Assembly (NCBI GenBank): GCA_018268895.1 | Contig: JAFDVP010000001.1 | Span: 744,001-808,000, forward strand | Direction: 5' to 3' | Source: Acidobacteriota bacterium | GTDB lineage: Bacteria > Acidobacteriota > Terriglobia > Terriglobales > Acidobacteriaceae | Length of the DNA: 64,000 nucleotides | Shown here: positions 31,717 through 40,609 of the stretch, piece after piece | How the letters are laid out: each line of letters begins with the position of its first letter | How positions within the stretch are numbered: position 1 is the stretch's first letter | Position numbers and translations under genes: made by a program | The notes under the pieces: model-generated | What the model saw: only the letters and a program-made list of their open reading frames with translations | Databases searched by the model: none | What the model was told of the DNA's origin: nothing

Positions 31717-33818
31717 GTGAAATTAAGGCGCCGGTGAAGTGGACTTCGACGAAGATGCAGGCGTTACTGCTGCCGATTGCGGCAATCAGCATGGTATTTG
31801 TCATGTTGATTCCAGTGTCGGGACCAGTCCTCGATCTCCTGTTGGCTGCATCGATCGCAGCATCGGTGATTGTCTTTCTGACGGCGGTGCAGGTGCGGCG
31901 GGCGGTGGACTTCTCGGTGTTTCCGACGCTGTTGTTGCTGCTGACGCTGTTCCGTCTTTCGTTGAACCTGGCGTCAAGCCGCAGAATTCTGCTGCACGGG
32001 CATGAGGGCACAAGCGCCGCGGGATCCGTCATCGAGGCGTTCGGTCAGTTTGTCGTTGGCGGAAACTATGTTGTTGGGTTCGTACTGTTCCTTGCGTTGA
32101 TCGCGATCCAGTTCCTGGTCGTCAGCCACGGCGCTGTACGAACCGCAGAAGTAACGGCACGGTTCACGCTTGACGCTCTGCCGGGCAAGCAGATGGCGAT
32201 CGATGCCGACATGAACGCCGGTCTGATCGATGAGCAAGGGGCGCGAAAACGGCGCGAGGCGATCGCGCGTGAAGCGGAGTTCTACGGCGCAATGGACGGT
32301 GCCGCCCGGTTCAATCAGCGCGACTCCATGGCAACAATTCTGATAACGGTGATCAACATTGTTGCCGGGCTGCTGATCGGTGTTGTCCAGCAGGGAGTCG
32401 ATCTCGCAACCGCAGTTAAGACATACACCATTCTGACAGTCGGCGATGGCCTGGTGACGATGATTCCAAGCCTGCTTGTATCGATTGCAGGCGGCATGGT
32501 GCTTACGCGAGCTTCATCTGCTGGATCGCTCGACAGCGAGCTTGGGAAGCAGTTGCTGCGAGGCAGAAACACGTTGTGGATCGCCTGCGGTGTGTTGGTT
32601 GCGTTGGCTCTGGTCCCTGGATTGCCAAAGCTGTCGTTCCTTCTGCTGGCGATGGGGGTTGCACTGATAGCTCGTAGGCTCCCTCACGAAAGTGCCGGAG
32701 AGGTTGCGGAAAGCGCCTCTACGGCGACAGGCAAGGCGCAACAGGTTGAAGCAGCAAAGAGTGAAAACCTGGTGTCCCTGTTGAAGATCGACGAACTGAC
32801 GCTGGAGATCGGTTTCCAGCTGATTCCCACGGTGGATGAGAAGCAGGGTGGGCAGATGTTGAACCGCGTTCGCGCGCTGCGCCGCCATCTCGCAACTGAG
32901 CTTGGATTTATCGTTCCTCCAATCCATATCACCGACAACCTGAGACTGAAGCCGAGAGAGTATGTCGTGAGCCTTCGCGGCGTCGAGATCTCGCGCTGGC
33001 AGACAGAGCAGAACTGCCTGCTTGCGGTAAACGCCGATCCCAAGGCGCGGCCTCTGCCGGGTATCGAAACGCGCGAGCCTGCCTTTGGCGTTGCGGCACG
33101 GTGGATCGAGCCTGGGCTTGAGGAGCAGGCTCTCGCTGCTGGTTACTCGGTCGTCGACCAGACCACTGTGATCGGCACACATCTTGGCGAATTGATCCGG
33201 CGACACGCGCACGAACTACTAAGCCGCCAGGAGGTCAAACGCCTGCTGGACAGCATGAACGAAGGCTATCCAAAGCTGGTTGAAGAGTTGGTGCCGAAGC
33301 TGATGTCGCTCGGGGAGGTGCAGCGTGTGCTGCAGCAACTGCTGCGCGAACAGGTTTCGATCCGCGACCTTGGCGCGATCCTGGAGGTGCTGGTTGAAGC
33401 CTCGCAGCAATCGAAAAACATTGTGCACCTGGTTGAGAGCGTGCGTCAGTCGCTGGGGCGTGGTTTGGTGCGGCCGTTGCTGGACGTGGATGGTGGCCTG
33501 CGTGTACTGATGCTCGAGCACGGGATGGAGAACGAACTGGTGGGAACGTTCGATCCACAGAGCGCAGGGTTGGCGCTGGGAGATGGCGCGGCTTCGGCGA
33601 TGGGTATGCCCCAGGATTTCCTGCGCAAGCTTGTGGAATCTGTGAAACGCCTAACCGGAGCGGGCGCGACATCGGCCCTTCCCGTGCTCCTATGTCCGAG
33701 TCCGGCACGATATCACGTTCGGCGCTGGCTTGAGCCGTTTCTACCGAAGGTCACGGTGTTGTCTCCGATCGAGATTCCTCCCGAGGTAAGGGTGAAGAGC
33801 ATGGGGACGATCGGTTGA
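31713..33818 (+). CDS. flhA: Flagellar export platform protein FlhA
   Basis: A 701-residue protein with about eight N-terminal membrane helices and a large cytoplasmic domain forming the nonameric export ring. The FHIPEP signature region is LPGKQMAIDADMNAGLIDEQGA, followed by FYGAMDGAARFNQRDSMA. The C-terminal domain contains VHLVESVRQSLGR and ends VRVKSMGTIG. It is the family's normal length. The usual flhF and flhG genes are not found downstream; a sigma factor follows directly. Confidence 0.96.
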   Translation: MSEIKAPVKWTSTKMQALLLPIAAISMVFVMLIPVSGPVLDLLLAASIAASVIVFLTAVQVRRAVDFSVFPTLLLLLTLFRLSLNLASSRRILLHGHEGTSAAGSVIEAFGQFVVGGNYVVGFVLFLALIAIQFLVVSHGAVRTAEVTARFTLDALPGKQMAIDADMNAGLIDEQGARKRREAIAREAEFYGAMDGAARFNQRDSMATILITVINIVAGLLIGVVQQGVDLATAVKTYTILTVGDGLVTMIPSLLVSIAGGMVLTRASSAGSLDSELGKQLLRGRNTLWIACGVLVALALVPGLPKLSFLLLAMGVALIARRLPHESAGEVAESASTATGKAQQVEAAKSENLVSLLKIDELTLEIGFQLIPTVDEKQGGQMLNRVRALRRHLATELGFIVPPIHITDNLRLKPREYVVSLRGVEISRWQTEQNCLLAVNADPKARPLPGIETREPAFGVAARWIEPGLEEQALAAGYSVVDQTTVIGTHLGELIRRHAHELLSRQEVKRLLDSMNEGYPKLVEELVPKLMSLGEVQRVLQQLLREQVSIRDLGAILEVLVEASQQSKNIVHLVESVRQSLGRGLVRPLLDVDGGLRVLMLEHGMENELVGTFDPQSAGLALGDGAASAMGMPQDFLRKLVESVKRLTGAGATSALPVLLCPSPARYHVRRWLEPFLPKVTVLSPIEIPPEVRVKSMGTIG

Positions 33819-33865
33819 AGCGGGCAGAGAGTTTGAAGCAGGGGAAGGGAACTAGGAGGAAGCTA

Positions 33866-34771
33866 ATGGGGGCAGGAAGGTCGATCCCGGTGGATGTCGT
33901 GCCGAAGTGGATGGGAGCGCAGGGGCCGCTGGTTGGAGCATTCGGAACGCGCGAGACAGGATTGTCCGCGCTGGCGCCGTTTCTTGAGAGTGCGTCCACT
34001 GGAACAAGCAACGGAGCAGCATCGGAGAGAGAGTTGTTGCTGATGGAGCATCTCCCCACGGTCCGATACATCGCGCGCCGGATCCACGAGCGGCTTCCTC
34101 AGCATGTTGATTTGGACGATCTCATCTCTGCCGGCGTTGTTGGATTGATCGATGCATTCTCAAAGTTCGACCACAACAAGAAGGTGCAGTTCAAGAGCTA
34201 CGCGCAGTTCCGCATTCGCGGTGCGATTCTCGATTCACTGCGAACGCTGGACTGGAGTCCTCGTGAGTTGAGGCGCAAGGGAAGGGCCGTCGAAGAGGCA
34301 ATTCGTGCTGTGACGCAGCGTATTGGACACGCGCCGTCGGAGCAGGAGATCGCTACGGAGATGGGCTTGAGCCTGAACGAGTACCAGCAGTTGCTCGGCG
34401 ACCTGAAGGGGCTTGAGATAGGCAGTCTGCACATAGAACGGTCAGAGGATTCAGGAGACGAGGAGCTTGCCTATATACCGGGTTCGCCTGAGGAAGACCC
34501 GCTCTTTCGCTGTCTTAAAGGCGAGATGAAGCAGAGGCTCGCCGACGCGGTCGACGAACTGCCGGAGAAGGAACGCATGGTGCTCACGCTCTACTACTAC
34601 GAAGAGCTGACGATGAAGGAGATCGGTGTGACGCTGGGTGTGGTTGAGTCGCGGGTCTCGCAGATACACTCATCGGCAGTTCTGCATCTGCGAACGGCGT
34701 TGGGTGGCGTGCGGTCTTCCAGTGCTCCGATGAAAACAAGGGTTGCCGGTGGCAAGCGAGAGAAGCGTTAG
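33866..34771 (+). CDS. fliA: FliA/WhiG-type sigma-28 factor
   Basis: A 301-residue sigma factor for late flagellar and motility genes. Region 2 shows LPTVRYIARRIHERLPQHV and DLDDLISAGVVGLIDAFSKFD, region 3 runs through RIGHAPSEQEIATEMGL, and region 4 holds LPEKERMVLTLYYYEELTMKEIG with the following helix-turn-helix. I chose the ATG with AGGAGGA five bases before it; a TTG overlapping the flhA stop would add 17 basic residues. The N-terminal 60 residues are not conserved. No anti-sigma factor (FlgM) is next to it. Confidence 0.92.
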   Translation: MGAGRSIPVDVVPKWMGAQGPLVGAFGTRETGLSALAPFLESASTGTSNGAASERELLLMEHLPTVRYIARRIHERLPQHVDLDDLISAGVVGLIDAFSKFDHNKKVQFKSYAQFRIRGAILDSLRTLDWSPRELRRKGRAVEEAIRAVTQRIGHAPSEQEIATEMGLSLNEYQQLLGDLKGLEIGSLHIERSEDSGDEELAYIPGSPEEDPLFRCLKGEMKQRLADAVDELPEKERMVLTLYYYEELTMKEIGVTLGVVESRVSQIHSSAVLHLRTALGGVRSSSAPMKTRVAGGKREKR

Positions 34772-34831
34772 CCGCGCGATGGAAGAAGTGCCGAACACCA
34801 CATTTGTTATTTCATCAATCGAGGTCTGGTG

Positions 34832-35827
34832 ATGCAGAAGAATCTAGGGCAGGACGACATCGATGCACTCTTCGCCGCGGCGAATGCCTCGGTAAAAGTG
34901 GCGCAGGAGAGCAGGAATGAATGCGAGCCGGAGACCTATGTCTTTAGCCGCGCGGGCAAGATAAGCAACGACCAGATGCGCGCAATCAGCACGGTCAACG
35001 ATCTCTTTGCGCGCAATCTGATGCATGCGATGAGTGGATGGCTGCGCGCTCCCTTTCGTGCCAAGCTGGTTGCAGGCGAGCAGTTGCCGTTCAGTGAGTT
35101 CATCGAACGGTTGTCGACTCTTGCGTACCTATGCTCGGTAAGGCTTGAACCGCTTGGCGCCGTGGGATTGATCGAGATCGATCTTTCGCTCGCCGCGCCG
35201 ATCGTCGATGTGTTGCTCGGAGGCACAGGTACGGCAGGCCCGTTGCGAGAGCTTACGGAGATTGAGGAGTCGATCATGACCTCTGTTGTCGAAGTGATCG
35301 TGCAGGAGTTGTCGTTGGCCTGGCAACCGGTAGGGCTGGAGTTCGCTCTGGAGAAACGCGAGACAGAGGCGCAGGCCGCGCGTACGATGACACTCGGCGA
35401 GAAGACGCTCTGCGTCAGCTTCGATCTGAAGATGATAGGCGCGCAGGGAGTGCTCAATCTTTGTCTGCCCGCGGTTGTGCTGAATGCCATCCTGCGGCGG
35501 CTGATTACGGAAGGCGACAGGCCGCGCCGGCGTTCAGAGGATGCCTCAAAGAGGATGCGTGAGCTTATGAGTGGCGCCGTTGCAGGCGTCACGTTGCAAC
35601 TGCCGCCGATGCGGCTTCCTGCTTCGCAGATAGCGGGATTGGAGCCGGGATCGGTGATCCGCCTTCCTGTCTCCCGGCATGAGTGCTCTGAGCTGCGAAT
35701 CGGGGGCATCAAGTTTGCATCCGCATGGCCGGTACGAAGTTGCGATCATCGCGCTGCGCGCCTGCATGGTATGCAAGAGAGCATTGCAAACGAACCCACG
35801 CCGGCTACCGTGCCGCAGTTGAACTAG
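34832..35827 (+). CDS. fliM: Flagellar motor switch protein FliM
   Basis: A 331-residue C-ring protein. The N-terminal CheY-P docking motif is present (LGQDDIDALFAAA), followed by the middle CheC-like domain with SRAGKISNDQMRAIS and FSEFIERLSTLAY. A C-terminal SpoA domain (MRLPASQIAGLEPGSVIRL) ends the conserved part, and a 30-residue tail follows. It lies with fliN downstream of fliA rather than after fliL. A GTG one codon upstream is an alternative start. Confidence 0.94.
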   Translation: MQKNLGQDDIDALFAAANASVKVAQESRNECEPETYVFSRAGKISNDQMRAISTVNDLFARNLMHAMSGWLRAPFRAKLVAGEQLPFSEFIERLSTLAYLCSVRLEPLGAVGLIEIDLSLAAPIVDVLLGGTGTAGPLRELTEIEESIMTSVVEVIVQELSLAWQPVGLEFALEKRETEAQAARTMTLGEKTLCVSFDLKMIGAQGVLNLCLPAVVLNAILRRLITEGDRPRRRSEDASKRMRELMSGAVAGVTLQLPPMRLPASQIAGLEPGSVIRLPVSRHECSELRIGGIKFASAWPVRSCDHRAARLHGMQESIANEPTPATVPQLN

Positions 35828-35839
35828 AGGAGATGTGTG

Positions 35840-36151
35840 ATGGAGCAGGTGACAGGCGGTACGGCTGACGGCGCAGGTCAGGATTCGAAGATTGGCTTGC
35901 TGAACGACATCGATCTCGATGCCACCCTTCGATTCGGTTCTTGCGATATGTCGATGGAAGAGGTGCTGGGCCTTGGGCCTGGCGCGGTAATTGAGCTTGA
36001 CCGGCATACCGGTGATCCGGTGGACCTGGTCGTAGGCGGCAGAATCGTGGCTCGGGGAGAAGTGGTGGTTGTCAGCGGCAACTTCGCCCTGCGCATTACA
36101 GAAGTGGCTGCGCCGCAACTGCGGCTGGAGAGTATTCGATGCTTTTTCTAA
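35840..36151 (+). CDS. fliN: Flagellar motor switch protein FliN
   Basis: A 103-residue C-ring subunit with a canonical SpoA domain: LDATLRFGSCDMSMEEVLGL, then LGPGAVIELDRHTGDPVDL and the closing VVVSGNFALRITEV. It pairs with the FliM encoded just upstream and would form the lower ring of the switch, where FliH-FliI also dock. A GTG directly upstream is possible. The next gene begins inside its last 13 bases. Confidence 0.94.
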   Translation: MEQVTGGTADGAGQDSKIGLLNDIDLDATLRFGSCDMSMEEVLGLGPGAVIELDRHTGDPVDLVVGGRIVARGEVVVVSGNFALRITEVAAPQLRLESIRCFF

Positions 36152-37113
36152 ACAGAAAGACACCGCACCACGGACAGGGGCTGCTGGGCGCGGCCTCTAT
36201 GCAGGGCTCAACGGCATGGACGGATGACAGCTACCGTCCGTCCAGTGCATTACTGCACGAGGAGAGGGCCAGTGCGGCAAAGCGAGCCTGCGGAAGCATC
36301 GAGTGCGAGTCAACAAGAATTTCTCCATGGAGGAACCGCAGGCGTCCGATCTTTGAAGACCGCTGGGCATGCAGCGGCCGTTGCATCCTCTCGATGGTCC
36401 GCGCTGCTGTGCGGCGCGAATCCGTCGAGCCGGATGCCGCCCACCCCGTGCTTCATCGTCATAGGGTTCCCCTCGGCCTGGTGTTGCTGGCACAGGGGTG
36501 GATCACACATGCGCAGTTGCAACAGGCGCTTGAGGCGCAGCGCGCTCGCGGAGGCCGTATTGGGGACTGTTTGGTGCAGGAGTGCGGCGTTGAACCAGCA
36601 CAGATCACTCGCGGCCTGAGCATGCAGTGGAGTTGTCCCGTGCTGACGGCCAGTGGATTTACGCCACGCGCGATGGCGATGATTGTGCCTCCTGTCTTTA
36701 TCGAAGAGTTCGGTCTGCTTCCGCTGCGTGTCGCCGGGTTGCGGCTACTCTATCTTGGGTTCGAGGAGCGCCTTGACGCCTCGGCCGCACTCGCCCTGGA
36801 GCAGATGACGGAGTTGAAGGTTGAGAGCGGCTTGGTTCCGGCCGAGGAGTACACATCGGCACGGCAAAACCTGCTGGAGTATGAAGGCGTTCCCGTGAAG
36901 ACCGAACATGCCGATGAGCCGGACGCGCTGGCCGCGCGTATTACCGCGATTCTTGAACAGAAGCAGCCTGTCGCGTCGAAGCTGGTAAGGATGCACCAGT
37001 ATCTCTGGCTGCGGCTCTGGCTCGAGGAGGGCGCAAGGAAAGGCACCGGCGCACTGCCGCACAACCGTGAAGACATGATGGACTATATCTTCACAATCGG
37101 GGCGCGGTCCTGA
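36139..37113 (+). CDS. Stand-alone MshEN-domain protein (putative c-di-GMP receptor)
   Basis: A 324-residue protein related to the N-terminal domain of PilB/GspE/MshE ATPases but without any ATPase part. Two tandem copies of the MshEN motif LGxxLxxxGxIxxxQLxxxLxxQ are visible: residues 112-134 (GLVLLAQGWITHAQLQQAL) and 141-163 (DCLVQECGVEPAQITRGL). The rest of the T2SSE_N fold follows (LLPLRVAGLRLLYLGFEE, then a DELK-like segment). In MshE these motifs bind c-di-GMP. The first 85 residues are Arg/Ser/Ala rich with no recognised fold. The ATG lies inside fliN, so it is the last gene of the flagellar run and may couple c-di-GMP to motor or export. Confidence 0.78.
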   Translation: MLFLNRKTPHHGQGLLGAASMQGSTAWTDDSYRPSSALLHEERASAAKRACGSIECESTRISPWRNRRRPIFEDRWACSGRCILSMVRAAVRRESVEPDAAHPVLHRHRVPLGLVLLAQGWITHAQLQQALEAQRARGGRIGDCLVQECGVEPAQITRGLSMQWSCPVLTASGFTPRAMAMIVPPVFIEEFGLLPLRVAGLRLLYLGFEERLDASAALALEQMTELKVESGLVPAEEYTSARQNLLEYEGVPVKTEHADEPDALAARITAILEQKQPVASKLVRMHQYLWLRLWLEEGARKGTGALPHNREDMMDYIFTIGARS

Positions 37114-37122
37114 GTCAAGAGG

Positions 37123-37563
37123 TTATTGCTGAGAGAAGGTGACTGCGCTTGCTGTCTCCGAGAGGCCGCTTGCAGGTACGACGCTGCCCGCTCCGCCAAC
37201 CTGAGATACAGGCTTCGCCGAACCGCCGAGGCCCAGCTTAATGATGGCCCGTGAGTCTGGCATCAACTTGGTCTGCCAGCCATTGTCAGCCTGGTATTTC
37301 TGCATGGCATTCTCCGTGGCGGCATCCCAGTGTCCGCTGGAGTCTTTCATATAGCCCGATTTCACCAGAGCTGCCTGAATCTCAGATGCTCGCGCGTCGT
37401 CGATAGAGCGCTGCCCCGAGGAGCGTTTAACCGCGGTCTTCGAGTGCTTGGTAGAGTTCTTGCCGGGAGAGGTAGGGCCGCGACGGCTATGCGTCATGGC
37501 AACGCCGGGCGTGATCGCAGTGGCAAGTAGCAGGGCAGAGCAAAGAATTCGGCCTGGCCGCAT
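37123..37563 (-). CDS. Exported peptidoglycan-binding (PGB-1) domain protein
   Basis: A 146-residue protein with a signal peptide (about residues 1-22, ending GVAM) and a basic Ser/Thr/Lys-rich linker. One PG_binding_1 domain follows (IQAALVKSGYMKDSSGHWDAATENAMQKYQ), which holds cell wall. A Gly/Ser/Val-rich tail ends the protein. No catalytic domain is present, so it probably anchors or senses peptidoglycan. I chose the Met just before the signal peptide; in-frame Met residues upstream lack good ribosome sites. It is convergent with the MshEN gene, nine bases apart. Confidence 0.75.
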   Translation of the reverse strand: MRPGRILCSALLLATAITPGVAMTHSRRGPTSPGKNSTKHSKTAVKRSSGQRSIDDARASEIQAALVKSGYMKDSSGHWDAATENAMQKYQADNGWQTKLMPDSRAIIKLGLGGSAKPVSQVGGAGSVVPASGLSETASAVTFSQQ

Positions 37564-37736
37564 GTCGTTAGAAACCTCGCGTAGGGGGGATGGCGTACAG
37601 GAGCGACTCATCTGCCAACCCCTGGCTTTAAGCGTATCCGGGAATAATAGCCGACGCAAGGAAAAGACGAACGTGAAAGAGAAAGATAAATTATCTCGAT
37701 CGTAATAAATGACTTAGCAGTGTAATTTGCACACGA

Positions 37737-37777
37737 AAACAATGGCGGGAGGCATTGTTCGCCTCCCGCCATTGTTT
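37737..37777 (-). terminator. Long perfect hairpin, bidirectional terminator after htrA
   Basis: A 17-bp perfect inverted repeat, AAACAATGGCGGGAGGC and its complement, with a seven-base loop, beginning 20 bases past the htrA stop. T-rich runs flank both ends. It most likely ends htrA transcription and separates it from the next gene on the same strand. Confidence 0.85.
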
Positions 37778-37797
37778 CCAGATTTGAATCTGCCTGG

Positions 37798-39462
37798 TTA
37801 CGGAAGGGTCCCACCTATATATGAATTTCCCGCACCCTTTTGGAATGGTGAGTGAATTACGAAGACCACATCATCCTTGGATTTGAGACTGTTGACGACG
37901 GTCCTGTAAGACGCCTCGTCCGTGACAGCCTTCTTATTGATCTCCGTGATGATCGTTCCTTTGACCAGGTTGATCTCGTCGGCAAAGGAGCCCGGACGGA
38001 CGCTGGTGACAATGACCCCCTTGCTGATACCCGACTTCTGCGCGACTGAGCCCGGTATCGCCGAGACGGTGATTCCCAGCTTGCTCTGGCCGGCATCGGA
38101 CTCCTGCGGCGAGTTGTCGTCGTCATCGTTGTTGCCTGCGAGATCGGCATACGTCTTTGCGCGATCACCGATGGCAACGTTGGCCGAGTTCTGTTTGCCA
38201 TCGCGGAGATAACCGAGCTTGACCGTCGATCCGACCTTGCGGGCCGAGATGTCGGCAACCAGGTCGTCGCCGTCCTTGATGTTGCGGCCGTCGATGGAAA
38301 CGATCACGTCGCCGGGCTGGATGCCCGCCTTCGCCGCGCCGCCGTTCGGCGTAACGGTCGAGACGATGACGCCGTTCTTGAAGCCGTACATGCGGCCTAC
38401 CGCCGAGCTCAGTGACGACTGGAAGCTGATACCGATGGAGCCGCGGACGACCTTGTGCTCCGGCCCGATCAGCATGTTATAGACATTGGCGATGATGTTC
38501 GACGGCATGGCGAAGCCGACACCCTGCGAACCCATCGACTGGGTGTAGATGGCGGTGTTCATGCCGATGACCTGGCCGGACATGTCGACCAGCGGGCCAC
38601 CGGAGTTGCCTGGGTTGATGGCCGCGTCGGTCTGGATAAAGCGCTGGAACTGGGTCTGTGAGACACCCCCTGGGCCGGGAGCTTCATCGATCGACCGGTT
38701 CTTTGCCGAGACAATACCAGCCGAGACCGTCTGCGAGAGACCGAAGGGGCTGCCGATGGCAAGCACCCAGTCGCCGACCTGAGCGCCGTCGGAGTTTCCG
38801 AGCTTCACGGTGGGCAGCGGCTTGTCCGTCTCGATCTTGATGACGGCGATGTCGGTGTCCTTGTCGGTGCCGATCACCTTGGCGAGACGGCCTTCGGTGT
38901 CGGGTCCGCCGTCGGGATCACTCGACAGCTTTACGTAGATCTTGTCAGCCTTATCGACGACGTGATTATTGGTGATGATGTAGCCGCTCGGGTCAACGAT
39001 GAAACCCGAACCAAGGGCGCGGCGTTCCGCTCCGGGCATGCCTCCGCCGTCGCCGTCGTCATCGCCACCCTGTCCGCCCTGACCGCCGAAGAAGCGGTTC
39101 AGGAAGTCCTGCATATCATTATTTTGCTGGTCGTCTCCTCCCGGAGTGCGCTGGCCGGGGCGGCGGCGGTTCTTGTTCACTGATTGCTTGGGCAACGACT
39201 CCGTGTTGATGTTCACAACCGCGGGGCCGACCTGCTTGACGATCTGCGAAAACCCGTTGGAGAGCGTCTGAGCCGCGGGGACCACCAGAGGTTTGGCTCC
39301 CGAGGTGTCGAGCGGGGCCTGTTCCTTGCCGCTAACGCCGTGCGTGAGCACCGAGCCGACCAGGATCCCGGTCGAGAGCGTAGCAAGCAGGGCGAAGGTG
39401 GTGGTAAGACGGTGGCTGCGCATACGCTCCAGCCATGTCGATTTGCTCATCGGTGTATCCAT
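37798..39462 (-). CDS. htrA: HtrA/DegP-type periplasmic serine protease
   Basis: A 554-residue Do-family protease/chaperone for misfolded envelope proteins. One N-terminal membrane or signal segment lies at about residues 20-42. The trypsin-like domain has the triad in ITNNHVVDK (His), DTDIAVIKIE (Asp) and NPGNSGGPLV (Ser). It is followed by two PDZ domains (around GAAKAGIQPGDVIVSIDG and GSVAQKSGISKGVIV). A Gly/Asp-rich loop (about residues 125-145) before the protease domain is unusual in length. I chose the ATG at MDTPMSK; the frame is open further up without family resemblance. Confidence 0.94.
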   Translation of the reverse strand: MDTPMSKSTWLERMRSHRLTTTFALLATLSTGILVGSVLTHGVSGKEQAPLDTSGAKPLVVPAAQTLSNGFSQIVKQVGPAVVNINTESLPKQSVNKNRRRPGQRTPGGDDQQNNDMQDFLNRFFGGQGGQGGDDDGDGGGMPGAERRALGSGFIVDPSGYIITNNHVVDKADKIYVKLSSDPDGGPDTEGRLAKVIGTDKDTDIAVIKIETDKPLPTVKLGNSDGAQVGDWVLAIGSPFGLSQTVSAGIVSAKNRSIDEAPGPGGVSQTQFQRFIQTDAAINPGNSGGPLVDMSGQVIGMNTAIYTQSMGSQGVGFAMPSNIIANVYNMLIGPEHKVVRGSIGISFQSSLSSAVGRMYGFKNGVIVSTVTPNGGAAKAGIQPGDVIVSIDGRNIKDGDDLVADISARKVGSTVKLGYLRDGKQNSANVAIGDRAKTYADLAGNNDDDDNSPQESDAGQSKLGITVSAIPGSVAQKSGISKGVIVTSVRPGSFADEINLVKGTIITEINKKAVTDEASYRTVVNSLKSKDDVVFVIHSPFQKGAGNSYIGGTLP

Positions 39463-39655
39463 CTGTAGATCGAACCTCTTTCGTTTGCCGCTGCGGGCCT
39501 GCGGCCATATAACAGGCGAAAATTCGCAAAGACTTAAGCTCAAGTATAGAACGCTTGCCCCATATGCGAATGTCCCATAAGGAACCAAAGGCCTTCCGGT
39601 TGGTTAGACGCCGTCTGTACGCAAAGGTGTCGCCCCCGCAGTGGTATCAACCTAT

Positions 39656-40582
39656 TCATGATGAGGGATAGGCGGGGACCGGTTCTGCCGTCGGCAGCAG
39701 CTCGGTAACGAGAATGCCTGCGAAGATCAGTCCAGCGCCCTCCAGCGAACGGACGCTTAGCCGTTCACCCAGAAAAAGAAATGAGACCAGCCAGGCGAAC
39801 ACCGGCTCCAGTGTAAGCAGCAGCGCCGTGTGGGTTGGCGGCAGATGCTGCTGCGCCCAGCTCTGTATGGTGAACGCCGCCGCGGTCGCAAGCAGGCTGG
39901 TGATAGCCAGCGCGACGATAAGCCGTGATGTGAGATGGAGATAGATTGGCCCGCCGAGCGGCAATGTAATTGCCATCACCAGGGCTGCGGCTGCGATTTG
40001 CAGCGTCGCCAGCTGGGCGATGGGGACGCGCGTCGAGGTGTGTGCCAGCGCGAGCAGGTGAGCGGCAAAGGCAATAGAGCAGAGCAGCGTGAGCAGGTCG
40101 CCCGTCCCGATCGAGGTAAACAGATTCGCCCATGTCGTCCCCGCCGGTGTAGTAAGCAGCAGCAGGCCGGCAAACGCAAGCAGGGCACCGAGTCCGGAGC
40201 TCCAGCGGGGAGCATAGGCGTTGGCTGGGCGAATGGCACGAATCGCCGACAGCATCGGGACGAACACCACTACCAGGCCGGTGATGAAGGCGGACTTTGC
40301 AGCAGTCGTCCGTGCAAGTCCAGCGGTCTGAAGCTGGTATCCGGCTGCGAGAAAAATACCCACGACCAGCCCGGAGAGCAGCGTGCCCTTTGAGATCTGC
40401 CGAAGGCTGCGCCGGTTAATAATTATGAGCGCGATGGCGGCAAGGGCCATGCGCAGAAGATTGAAGAGAAGGGGTGACGCATCCTGCAGCGCATCCTTGA
40501 CGAGCGTAAAGGTCGCACCCCATACGGCAACGACACCGAGGAGCAGAAGATGCGCGAGAGCGGAAGGGCTTAGACGAGGCAA
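39656..40582 (-). CDS. EamA-family (DMT superfamily) transporter
   Basis: A 308-residue membrane protein with ten predicted helices in two EamA repeats. The first repeat has the typical AVWGATFTLVKDAL opening and the second ends TLEPVFAWLVSFLFLGERLS, both classic markers of the drug/metabolite transporter superfamily. It likely exports a small metabolite or amino acid; the substrate is unknown. The start appears to be TTG with a weak ribosome site. It lies 27 bases past the stop of the amidohydrolase gene and may be read with it. Confidence 0.88.
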   Translation of the reverse strand: MPRLSPSALAHLLLLGVVAVWGATFTLVKDALQDASPLLFNLLRMALAAIALIIINRRSLRQISKGTLLSGLVVGIFLAAGYQLQTAGLARTTAAKSAFITGLVVVFVPMLSAIRAIRPANAYAPRWSSGLGALLAFAGLLLLTTPAGTTWANLFTSIGTGDLLTLLCSIAFAAHLLALAHTSTRVPIAQLATLQIAAAALVMAITLPLGGPIYLHLTSRLIVALAITSLLATAAAFTIQSWAQQHLPPTHTALLLTLEPVFAWLVSFLFLGERLSVRSLEGAGLIFAGILVTELLPTAEPVPAYPSS

Positions 40583-40609
40583 TGTCTTTCGTTTGAAAAC
40601 GGCGAACGC

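Noticed and set aside
34748..34770. A sigma-54-like TGGCAAG at the end of fliA, before fliM
   Set aside because: The distance from GG to the next GC is 12, not 10.
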